NCBI GenBank assembly: GCA_964615935.1
Contig: CAZTTG010000157.1
Location: 1 to 8,369 of the forward strand
Origin: CAZTTG01 sp964615935
GTDB lineage: Bacteria > Planctomycetota > UBA1135 > GCA-002686595
Direction: 5' to 3'
Length of the DNA: 8,369 bases
Shown: positions 1 through 6,414 of the stretch, piece by piece
Position numbering within the stretch: position 1 is the stretch's first letter
How the letters are laid out: each line of letters begins with the position of its first letter
Translations under genes and position numbers: made by a program
Notes under the pieces: model-generated
What the model was told of the DNA's origin: nothing
Seen by the model: only the letters and a program-made list of their open reading frames with translations
The model's database searches: none

Positions 1-36
1 CGCCGACGAGGATTCTCCGGCACGCCTGGTCGGTCT

Positions 37-49
37 GAGGCGAAGCCTC
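37..49 (-). terminator. Small hairpin just after the rne/rng stop
   Basis: GAGGC and GCCTC around a 3-base loop, one base after the TAG stop on the minus strand. There is no U-tract, so termination is weakly supported. It could equally be an intergenic hairpin before a co-transcribed gene outside the window. Confidence 0.3.
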
Positions 50-50
50 G

Positions 51-2585
51 CTAGCGCTTGCGGCGGCCGCCGGGCCGGACCTCCCGCCCGTCGGCGCGCA
101 GGTAGCGGAAGACGCTGTCCTCGACCTGGTCGCCCACGGCCGTGTAGATGAGCTCCCGGTCGTGCAGCTTCTCGAGCCGCTGCAGCTCGGGTGCGCACCC
201 CCGCCGCAGGTGCTCGATGACCTCCGGGTGGGCGCGGATCTCGACCTTGGTGAAGCCCTTCAGGGTCAGGGCCGAGCCCAGCCGGCGCAGGATGGCGATG
301 GACCGGGACTCGACGGTCCGGACCAGGCTCGTCCCCCGGCAGCGCGGGCAGGTGGCGAAGAGCATCCGACCCAGGCCGGCGCCCAGGCGCTGGCGGGTCA
401 TCTCCAGCAGCCCGAACTGGGAGATGCGCCCGATCTTGGAGCGCGCCCGGTCGCCGGCCAGGGCGTCCCGGAAGGCGCGCTCGACGGTGCGCCGGTTCTG
501 CATGCGCATCATGTCGATGTAGTCGTTGACGATGATGCCGCCCAGGTCGCGCAGCCGGATCTGGCGGGCGATCTCGGGCACCGCCTCGAGGTTGGTCTTG
601 AGCGCGACCTCCTCGAAGTCGAAGCCGTCGCCGCGCGTCTTGCCCGAGTTGACGTCGATGGCCACCAGGGCCTCGGTCTGGTCGAACACGATCGAGCCCC
701 CCGAGGGCAGCTCGATCCGCCGCGTGAAGATGCGCTCGAAGTCCTGCTCGATGCCGTGGGCGTTGAACAGCGGCCGCTGGCCGTCGTGCAGCTCGATGCG
801 CTCGACGTGGTCGGGCATCAGCTTGTGGGTGAACTCGACCATGCGGTCGTACACCCCCTGGTCGTCCACCAGCACCTTCTCGGTGGCCGGGGTGAAGAGG
901 TCCCGCATGGTGCGCAGGCCGACGTCGGACTCCTCGTAGAGGGGGATCGGTCCGCGGCCCAGCGAGAGCCGTCGGCCGAAGTCATCCCACATCAGGAGCA
1001 GGTAGTCGAGGTCGCGCTGGATGTCCTTCTTGGTCTGGCCGACCCCCGCGGTGCGCACGATCACGCCCATGCCCTCGGGGATCTCCATGCCCTTGAGGAT
1101 CCGCTTGAGCCGCCGGCGCTCGCGCTCGTCCTCGATCTTGCGGCTCACCCCGGTGCGGGCCATGGAGGGCATCAGCACCAGGTAGCGCCCGGGGATCGAG
1201 ATGTAGGTGGTCAGGGTCGGCCCCTTGTCGCCGATGGCGTCCTTGGTGATCTGCACCACCACCGACTGGCCCTTCTTCAGGAGGTCGGTGATGGGCAGCC
1301 GGGGCCGGGCGCGACGGCGGCCGCCGGGCTTGCGGTGGACCTTCTTGGAGGCCTTCCTGGTGCCCTTGGGAGGGCTGGTCTCCTCGCTGTCGTCGAGGTC
1401 CAGGGAGACGTCGGGCTGGCTGCTCTCGCCGTCCCACTCCTCGGGGTCGATGCGGGCCTTCAGGAGCCCCTGCAGGGTCCAGCCCTTGTCGCCGTAGATG
1501 GAGAGCACGTCCGAGGTGTGCAGGAAACCGTTGCGACCCTGGCCGAAGTCCACGAAGGCCGCCCCGATGGCCGGCTCGAGGTTGACCACCCGGCCCCGGT
1601 AAATGTCGTTGACCAGCGACTTGTGGCGGTGGACCGTCATCTGGAAGTCGACGATCTGGCCCTGCTCCACCACCGCCACGCGGGTCTCGTCGCGCTCCGA
1701 GGCGTTGACCAGGATGAGGTTGGGGACCGCGGCGGCGGCGCCGGCGGTGGTCTTGGTGACCTTCTTAGCGGTCTGCGCCTTCTCGGGCCGGGCCCGCTCC
1801 TCGGAGGACCGGGCGGCGGTCTTCTTCTTGCGCTGGCGGGTCCGACCGGCGGGCTTCTCCGCGGCCGCCGGCTCCTCCTCGGCGGGGGCGGGGTCCTCAA
1901 GGACGTCGTCCTCCCAGGGGATCGCCTCGACCTCGACGGGTGCGGTGGCCTTCTTCTTGGAGCGCCGGCGACCTCCCCGGCTCCCGCGGCGCCGGCGGCG
2001 ACGCGGAGCCTCCTCGTCATCGGCCTCGGGCTTCTTGCGGGCGGCCGGCTCGGGCTCGGCGTCCTCGCTCGCCCTGGTCTTCGGGGCCGCGCGGCCGGAG
2101 GCGGCCTTGCGGCGGCTGCGCTTGCGGCGCGGGGCGCTCCCCTCGGCCTCGGGGTCCTCGCGAGCGGCCGGGGCGGGCTCGGCCGCGGGCTCCTCGCCCT
2201 CCCGGGCCGCCGCGGTCGTGCGGCGGGAAGCGGCCTTGCGGCGGCCGCGCTTGCGGCGCGTCGCCGATCCGCCCCTGGACCCGGAGCCCTTGGCATCGTC
2301 CTCGGGCACCTCCTCGGCCGCGGCCCCGCGGCGCGCGCGGGCCGGCCTGGATGCGCCGTCCTCGCCGCCCCCGGTGGCGGTCTTCTTCTTCTTCTTTCGC
2401 GACCGGCGCTTGGGGGTGCGCTTGGAGGGGGTCTTCTCGACCACGGTCTCCTCCAGGCCCGCGCCGAACTCGGGCGCCGCGGTCCCTCCGCGGCCGGCTG
2501 CTATCGAAACCTCGTCATGAATGGAGTCCTGCTCGACTCCCCGCTCCGGACCCTGCGTCGGGTCCGCGGTGTAGCGTTCCACCAT
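51..2585 (-). CDS. rne/rng: Ribonuclease E/G family endoribonuclease with long basic N-terminal extension
   Basis: Single-strand-specific endoribonuclease of the RNase E/G family, which acts in mRNA turnover and rRNA processing in the cytoplasm. Seen in the 844-residue product: residues 1-288 are low-complexity, alternating Arg/Lys-rich and Glu/Ala/Pro-rich. An S1-type RNA-binding domain starts near 289 (NDIYRGRVVNLEP, AAFVDFGQGRNGFL) and is interrupted by a charged insert at about 371-428. The 5'-monophosphate sensor motif VRTAG is at 510-514. The metal-binding aspartates fit D644 (IDVNSG) and D688 (IIVNDYIDM). The Zn-link CPRC is at 746-749, followed by an RNase G-like small domain. There is no C-terminal degradosome scaffold, so the catalytic part is RNase G-like, while the total far exceeds RNase G (about 490 residues). 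The ATG start has no clear Shine-Dalgarno (GCAGAACAAC precedes it); I see no better start upstream. It is probably transcribed separately from pilQ, given the 500-base hairpin-rich gap. The family is certain; the choice between rne and rng is nomenclature. Confidence 0.95.
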   Translation of the reverse strand: MVERYTADPTQGPERGVEQDSIHDEVSIAAGRGGTAAPEFGAGLEETVVEKTPSKRTPKRRSRKKKKKTATGGGEDGASRPARARRGAAAEEVPEDDAKGSGSRGGSATRRKRGRRKAASRRTTAAAREGEEPAAEPAPAAREDPEAEGSAPRRKRSRRKAASGRAAPKTRASEDAEPEPAARKKPEADDEEAPRRRRRRGSRGGRRRSKKKATAPVEVEAIPWEDDVLEDPAPAEEEPAAAEKPAGRTRQRKKKTAARSSEERARPEKAQTAKKVTKTTAGAAAAVPNLILVNASERDETRVAVVEQGQIVDFQMTVHRHKSLVNDIYRGRVVNLEPAIGAAFVDFGQGRNGFLHTSDVLSIYGDKGWTLQGLLKARIDPEEWDGESSQPDVSLDLDDSEETSPPKGTRKASKKVHRKPGGRRRARPRLPITDLLKKGQSVVVQITKDAIGDKGPTLTTYISIPGRYLVLMPSMARTGVSRKIEDERERRRLKRILKGMEIPEGMGVIVRTAGVGQTKKDIQRDLDYLLLMWDDFGRRLSLGRGPIPLYEESDVGLRTMRDLFTPATEKVLVDDQGVYDRMVEFTHKLMPDHVERIELHDGQRPLFNAHGIEQDFERIFTRRIELPSGGSIVFDQTEALVAIDVNSGKTRGDGFDFEEVALKTNLEAVPEIARQIRLRDLGGIIVNDYIDMMRMQNRRTVERAFRDALAGDRARSKIGRISQFGLLEMTRQRLGAGLGRMLFATCPRCRGTSLVRTVESRSIAILRRLGSALTLKGFTKVEIRAHPEVIEHLRRGCAPELQRLEKLHDRELIYTAVGDQVEDSVFRYLRADGREVRPGGRRKR
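2007..2264 (-). repeat. Tandem 43-codon repeat within the rne/rng N-terminal extension
   Basis: Two adjacent units of 43 codons (residues about 108-150 and 151-193). Each has a basic head, RRKRGRRKAAS or RRKRSRRKAAS, followed by an acidic Glu/Pro/Ala tail. DNA similarity is strong in the head: GCGGCCTTGCGGCGG recurs at 2101 and 2230, 129 bases apart. A third, degenerate Arg-rich head (PRRRRRRGSRGGRRRSKKK) follows at 194-212. Confidence 0.7.
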
Positions 2586-2626
2586 GTTGTTCTGCGTATG
2601 CTCGATCGAAGGCTGCGCAACGGTCT

Positions 2627-2659
2627 GCTCGCGCGCGGACGATCGTCCCGCGCGCGAGC
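2627..2659 (-). repeat. Near-perfect 33-base inverted repeat in the rne/rng leader
   Basis: On the plus strand, GCTCGCGCGCG (2627-2637) matches CGCGCGCGAGC (2649-2659) as an 11-base-pair stem. Between the arms is the palindrome GACGATCGTC (2638-2647) and one unpaired C (2648). As minus-strand RNA it folds into a stem of about 14 base pairs with a single bulge and a GAUC loop, ending 41 bases before the rne/rng ATG. It could be an mRNA-leader element or a protein-binding dyad. The symmetry is seen; the function is not. Confidence 0.7.
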
Positions 2660-2664
2660 GGCCC

Positions 2665-2684
2665 GGCTCGGGCCGGGCCGAGCC
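2665..2684 (-). repeat. Inverted repeat in the rne/rng leader
   Basis: GGCTCGG (2665-2671) and CCGAGCC (2678-2684) form a 7-base-pair dyad with a 6-base loop. It sits five bases from the 33-base repeat, so the two would stack as adjacent hairpins in the leader RNA. Confidence 0.55.
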
Positions 2685-2735
2685 CCAGGGGATGGGCGGG
2701 TCCGCTCCGGGGGACGCGCAGCGGCCAGCGTGCGG

Positions 2736-2753
2736 GCCCTCCCGGGGGAGGGC
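2736..2753 (-). repeat. Inverted repeat in the rne/rng leader
   Basis: GCCCTCCC (2736-2743) pairs with GGGAGGGC (2746-2753), 8 base pairs around two bases. The real RNA loop would be four bases with a 7-base-pair stem. No U-tract follows on either strand. Confidence 0.5.
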
Positions 2754-2794
2754 GGGGCGACGTGGCGCGCGCGTCCGGAGTGGACCGCGCGGAT

Positions 2795-2810
2795 GGGAGT
2801 CGTGACTCCC
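2795..2810. repeat. 16-base dyad (operator-like or hairpin)
   Basis: GGGAGTC (2795-2801) and GACTCCC (2804-2810) form a perfect 7-base-pair dyad around two bases. Matching flanks (GA before, TC after) continue past one mismatch. It stands out as the least GC-biased dyad here, so it is less easily explained by composition. It may be a regulator site or a leader hairpin. Confidence 0.45.
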
Positions 2811-2973
2811 GTCCCGGGCTCTGGACCTCGCATATGAACGTCGGGTCGGTCTCCGCGATCCGATCCCGACAGAGGTCGAGAGGAGCCGGCAGACCGCCTG
2901 ATCTCAGGGGGTTCTCGGTCCGGCGGGCCGGTCGCGGCAACGCGCCGGTCGCGCCCATAGAGGGGCCTCCGCT

Positions 2974-2988
2974 GCCCCCGGAGGGGGC
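2974..2988 (-). terminator. Hairpin downstream of pilQ, possible terminator without U-tract
   Basis: On the minus strand GCCCCC TCC GGGGGC forms a 6-base-pair stem with a 3-base loop, about 100 bases after the pilQ stop. The sequence after it is GC-rich, not U-rich, so intrinsic termination is doubtful. It may instead protect the 3' end of the pil mRNA. Confidence 0.3.
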
Positions 2989-3087
2989 GGGGGTCGGACC
3001 GAGGTCCTCGAGGATGGTGGCTCCTTACGCCCCCCGAGTCGAACCCCAAAGGGAAAATGTGGCGAAATCGCGCCTGGCTGCGGTCGG

Positions 3088-4959
3088 TCAGGCCTCCTCG
3101 CCCTCGGCCGGCCCCTCCTCGGGCTCGGCCGGGACGGTCTCGATCTCGATCGCCTCGTCCTCCCAGGAGCTCGGCTCGCCGGCGTCCTCGGACTCGGGCA
3201 GGGGCATCATGGCCCTGAGCTCCTCCTGCAGATCCCGGTTGCGCCGGGCCAGCTCGCGCTGGAGCAGCGCCTCGGTGTCCTCGGGCGAGTGGACGATGGT
3301 GGGCGTGATGAAGACCAGCAGGCTGCGCCGCTGGCGGTCGCGGCTCTTGTGCTGGAAGAGCTTCCCCAGCACGGGCAGCTTCCACAGGCCCGGCACCCGG
3401 GACTCGGTGGTGACGTCGGAGTCGGCGGTCAGGCCGCCGATCACCGCGGTCTGCCCGCTGTCGAGCAGCATGGTGGTGACGATGGTCGAGGAGCGGGTCC
3501 GCGGCAGGGCGATGGTGCCCATCAGGCCGTCGGCGCCGATGGTGAAGACGTCGAAGCCGGGCGGCGCCAGGGCCGAGGAGCCGGTGCCCGACAGGCTGGT
3601 CTCCTTGGGGATCACGTCCATCTCGATCGAGTTGGTGCCGGGCACCACGTGGGGCACGATCAGGAGCTGGAAGCCCACGTCCACCGGGGAGTCCTCGGCC
3701 TCGATCAGGGAGAGGGAGGCGCCGCCGGCCTGCCCCTGCTCGGTCTTGGCCTCGGCGTAGCGCACGGTCTCGCCCACGAAGATGGTGGCCTCCCGGCCGT
3801 CCATGGCGAAGAGGGAGGGGGCGTGGATCACCTCGCTCTGGGTGTCGCGCTGCAGCATGCGCAGGGTGGCCTGCACCCCGGTGAAGGAGAGGGCGCCGAA
3901 CTCGGTGGCGGGAATCACCACCGGGCCGAAGTTCATGCTGGGGTCCACCCAGGGGCCGTTCCCCGACTGGTGGGCGATCAGGAGGTCCTCCCAGTCGCCC
4001 CCACCCAGGCCGAAGGGCAGGGTGATCGGGATCTGGCTGCCCGAGGCGGAGATCGAGGGGCCGCTGTCGCCGTAGTCCACCCCCAGGTTGAGGATGTCGG
4101 TGTTCAGGGTGGACACGAGCTTCACGTCCACGAAGACCTGGGCCGGCTCGACGTCCAGGCGGGCCAGCATGGTCTCGATGCGGTCCAGCACCTGCTGGGT
4201 GTCGCGCACGATGAGGACGTTCTGCGACTCGATGTAGTCGAGCTCGCCCCCGCTGCTGAGGGCCTTGGACAGGGCCTTGAGCACGGTGAAGCTCTCCGTG
4301 ATGGCCGCGGTCGAGGGCTGGCGCTCCAGGGGCGCCAGGAACTCGGACTTCATCTCGGGCAGGTAGGGGCTCTCGGGGCGCAGGTAGCGGAGCTGGAAGC
4401 TGCGGGTCTCCATCTGGGCCTGGAGGCTCAGCGGATCGACCACTCGCAGGATCCCGCGCTCCCCCTCGACCACCGTGTAGCCCAGGGTCTTGACCGTCAC
4501 GTCCAGGGCGTAGCGCCAGGGCACGTCCCGCAGCCGCACGGTGACCGTACCCTGAACCTCGGGACCCACCACGATGTTGGCCCCTCCTGCTGCGGCGATC
4601 AGCCGGATCACCTTGGTGATGTCCTCGTCGTCGGCCTCGATGATGACCGGAGTCTGCTCGAGCACGGCCAGCACGTCGCCGACGCGCACCTCCACCACGC
4701 AGCCGGCGTCCTCGGCCGCCAGGTCGAGAGCCTGGCGCCAGTGGACGTCGTCGAGGTCCAGCGAGACCTTCTTCTCGGCGGCATCGCCGATCACCACGAT
4801 GTTGGCCCCGGAGGCCTCACGCAGGGTGCGGACCACCGTCGAGAGCTGTCGCTCCTCGACCCGCAGCGATACCCGGGCCTCGAGCCCGAGCCTCTGAGCC
4901 CGAGCTCCCGGTGCGGCGACGGCCAGAATGGCCAGGGCGGCCCAAACGGTTCCCTTCAT
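3088..4959 (-). CDS. pilQ: PilQ-like type IV pilus outer-membrane secretin
   Basis: Outer-membrane secretin, the ring-shaped channel through which the pilus fibre leaves the cell. Counting from the ATG at 4959 (623 residues): a Sec signal peptide at 1-21 ends GARA before QR, with no lipobox. Two tandem STN (N0) domains lie at about 30-100 and 105-175, and an N1 (secretin_N) domain at about 184-270. The secretin core at about 273-555 includes the signature VPGLWKLPVLGKLF followed by LLVFITPTIV. After it comes a helical, then strongly acidic, tail of about 68 residues. No AMIN (peptidoglycan-binding) domain is seen, unlike proteobacterial PilQ. Start choice: ATG 4959 gives a canonical Met-Lys signal peptide, with GGA ten bases upstream. 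ATG 4965 is equally in frame. GTG 4995 would put extra residues before the signal peptide and has no ribosome site. It lies 48 bases after the pilO-like stop, so it is in the same operon. A GspD-type secretin is the alternative, but the pilMNO context favours PilQ. Confidence 0.93.
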   Translation of the reverse strand: MKGTVWAALAILAVAAPGARAQRLGLEARVSLRVEERQLSTVVRTLREASGANIVVIGDAAEKKVSLDLDDVHWRQALDLAAEDAGCVVEVRVGDVLAVLEQTPVIIEADDEDITKVIRLIAAAGGANIVVGPEVQGTVTVRLRDVPWRYALDVTVKTLGYTVVEGERGILRVVDPLSLQAQMETRSFQLRYLRPESPYLPEMKSEFLAPLERQPSTAAITESFTVLKALSKALSSGGELDYIESQNVLIVRDTQQVLDRIETMLARLDVEPAQVFVDVKLVSTLNTDILNLGVDYGDSGPSISASGSQIPITLPFGLGGGDWEDLLIAHQSGNGPWVDPSMNFGPVVIPATEFGALSFTGVQATLRMLQRDTQSEVIHAPSLFAMDGREATIFVGETVRYAEAKTEQGQAGGASLSLIEAEDSPVDVGFQLLIVPHVVPGTNSIEMDVIPKETSLSGTGSSALAPPGFDVFTIGADGLMGTIALPRTRSSTIVTTMLLDSGQTAVIGGLTADSDVTTESRVPGLWKLPVLGKLFQHKSRDRQRRSLLVFITPTIVHSPEDTEALLQRELARRNRDLQEELRAMMPLPESEDAGEPSSWEDEAIEIETVPAEPEEGPAEGEEA

Positions 4960-4975
4960 GATCATGATTTCCGTG

Positions 4976-4989
4976 CCGGCCGAGGCCGG
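4976..4989 (-). promoter_or_regulatory. Intercistronic hairpin before pilQ
   Basis: CCGGCCTCGGCCGG, a 6-base-pair perfect dyad in the 48-base spacer between the pilO-like gene and pilQ, ending 10 bases before ATG 4965. A second perfect palindrome, ACACCGGTGT, lies just upstream at 4992-5001. There is no U-rich tail, so it is not an obvious terminator. It could affect mRNA stability or access to the pilQ start. The dyad is seen directly; the role is inferred. Confidence 0.4.
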
Positions 4990-5007
4990 GCACACCGGTG
5001 TTGGGGC

Positions 5008-6414
5008 CTAGAAGTTGCGGACGAGGACCACGCCGCGGTAGATGAACTCGATCTCGTAGGGGCGGATGGCGCGGATCAGGAGCTGCTCTCCCAGGAGGTC
5101 TCCCTCGCCGTAGGTCCGGCCGTCGATGAGGGCCTTCGGCTCGGCGCCCTCCATGATCGCAAAGCCGCCGATCTCCAGGTCCATCTCGGTGAACTCGAGG
5201 GCCACCCGGCAGCGATCGGCGAGGTCGCGCAGCTCGAGGACCGCCAGGCGCCGGTCGGGGTCCTTCTCGGCCTGGTCGAGGCGCGGCTCCAGCGGCTTGA
5301 AGGCATCCAGGGCCATGGTGAACTCGCCGCGGATCACGTGCGAGATCATGGTCCCGCGCAGCTCCGCGATTTGTTCCAGGCTGGGACCCTGGTTGCCCTC
5401 GCTCTCCTGAAAGGCCTCGCGCAGGACCGCCAGGGGCTCGATGACGTCCCGCGTCAGGCGACGCTGGGAGGGCACGAAGCGGATGGCGCCCTGATCCTCG
5501 GTGCGGCGCAGGTCCTCCTCGAGCGCGAGCAGGTGCTCCTCCAGCTCCTGACGCTCGGTCATCTCGACGATGATGTTCACCGCCTCCTCCACGCGTCCCC
5601 AGCGCACCTGGGCCTCGCGCATGCGGTCGACGAAGTCCTCCACCAGGGCCAGCTGCTGCTCGATGGTGAGGCCGTTCTCGGTGCCGTCGTCCACCGGGAC
5701 CCGGGGGTCCACCCAGGGGTCGCGGCGCCCGCGCTGCCCGTGGTACTCGTAGGAGTCCACGCTCAGGGCCTGGCGCCGGCGGTTGATCTCGCCCAGGAGG
5801 AGCTCCCGCTTGCGGTCGTAGCCCTCGACCTTGACCGGATCGGGGACCTTCTGCGGCTCGTAGACGTAGGTCTCCACGTCCATCTTGACCTTGTGCCACG
5901 CCACCCCCAGATCCTCGACGTTCCGGCGGGTGGCCGCCCCCAGCTTGAAGCTGCGGATGGCCATGAAGCGCGAGTGGTCCTCGATGCGGCTGCAGAAGTC
6001 GAGCAGCTGGAAGGCGTCGGCCTCCAGGTCCAGGGTGTAGGAGACCTTGTCGAAGGGCTCCTTGCTGCGGGCCTTGGCGCCGGCGTCGACGGTGTTGGAC
6101 TTCAGGCCCTTGATGCGCACCTGCGAGTCCTGCTCGAACTGGCGCAGCTGCACCACCAGGGCGTTGATGGCCTCCTCGTCGGGGAGGATCTGCTTGGCGG
6201 ACTCCTCGGTCTCGCGCAGGATGATCACCTCCCGCTCGAGCGAGTTGGTGCCGGTCAGGAGCTTGCGGGAGCTCTCGATGCCGGTCCTCAGGGTGGCCAC
6301 CTCCTCGCGGGCCTGGGTGATCCTCCCCTTCTGGTACCAGATCAGCCCGCCCAGGGCGCAGGCCAGCAGGGCCCCGCTGCCGAGGGCGATGAACCACTGT
6401 CGCCGGCCGCTCAC
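5008..6414 (-). CDS. pilO: PilO-like inner-membrane alignment protein fused to a PilP-like region
   Basis: Inner-membrane/periplasmic component of the pilus alignment subcomplex, expected to pair with PilN and reach towards the secretin. The 468-residue product (GTG start) shows a short basic cytoplasmic start, one transmembrane helix at about 5-26, a coiled coil at about 28-70, and a PilO-type alpha/beta region to about 186 (RSFKLG and VETYVY near its end). Then comes RRDPWVDPR at 230-238, like the RDPF motif of PilP. A long, mostly helical charged region follows at about 250-413. The C-terminal beta domain at about 414-468 (ALIDGRTYGEGD, IEFIYRGVVLV) is like PilP/GspC/GspB HR domains. PilO alone is about 200 residues and PilP about 170, and no separate pilP exists here, so a fusion is inferred. 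The GTG start at 6414 overlaps the pilN stop (GTGA) and has GGAGGA six bases upstream. An ATG at 6462 lies inside pilN and would add 16 residues before the membrane helix. The PilO part is fairly sure; the PilP part is moderately sure. Confidence 0.8.
   Translation of the reverse strand: MSGRRQWFIALGSGALLACALGGLIWYQKGRITQAREEVATLRTGIESSRKLLTGTNSLEREVIILRETEESAKQILPDEEAINALVVQLRQFEQDSQVRIKGLKSNTVDAGAKARSKEPFDKVSYTLDLEADAFQLLDFCSRIEDHSRFMAIRSFKLGAATRRNVEDLGVAWHKVKMDVETYVYEPQKVPDPVKVEGYDRKRELLLGEINRRRQALSVDSYEYHGQRGRRDPWVDPRVPVDDGTENGLTIEQQLALVEDFVDRMREAQVRWGRVEEAVNIIVEMTERQELEEHLLALEEDLRRTEDQGAIRFVPSQRRLTRDVIEPLAVLREAFQESEGNQGPSLEQIAELRGTMISHVIRGEFTMALDAFKPLEPRLDQAEKDPDRRLAVLELRDLADRCRVALEFTEMDLEIGGFAIMEGAEPKALIDGRTYGEGDLLGEQLLIRAIRPYEIEFIYRGVVLVRNF

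Larger units (their letters stand above)
2586..3087. other. 502-base gene-free region between pilQ and rne/rng, rich in inverted repeats
   Basis: No ORF here has a recognisable protein. The minus-strand frames are Pro/Arg/Gly-rich shadows without ribosome sites. It starts, after the pilQ stop, with a short less GC-rich patch (about 3046-3070), which is the likeliest place for a promoter, though no convincing -35/-10 pair is visible. Then come strong dyads at 2974-2988, 2795-2810, 2736-2753, 2665-2684 and 2627-2659, plus smaller ones at 2997-3013. The likely content is the pilQ 3' end, the rne/rng promoter, and a long structured rne/rng leader. Confidence 0.6.

Noticed and set aside
162..2837. 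Plus-strand ORF of 891 residues opposite rne/rng
   Set aside because: Antisense shadow of a GC-rich gene: Leu/Gly/Asp/His-rich with no domain, while the minus strand carries the unmistakable RNase E/G motifs.
2515..2958. Minus-strand ORF of 147 residues in the gap before rne/rng
   Set aside because: Pro/Arg/Ala-rich, no ribosome site, overlaps the rne/rng start in another frame, and crosses all but one of the leader hairpins. Composition looks like chance in GC-rich DNA.
3010..3055. tRNA-like 3' end on the minus strand (GGGGTTCGACTC, then GAGCCACCA)
   Set aside because: The bases flanking the TTCGACT loop cannot form a T-stem (GGGG faces CGGG), and no anticodon arm or acceptor partner is present. 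tmRNA was considered and also not supported.
1940..3760. Plus-strand ORF of 606 residues crossing the rne-pilQ gap
   Set aside because: Arg/Ser/Pro-rich shadow running across two real genes and the intergenic region, with no domain and no ribosome site.
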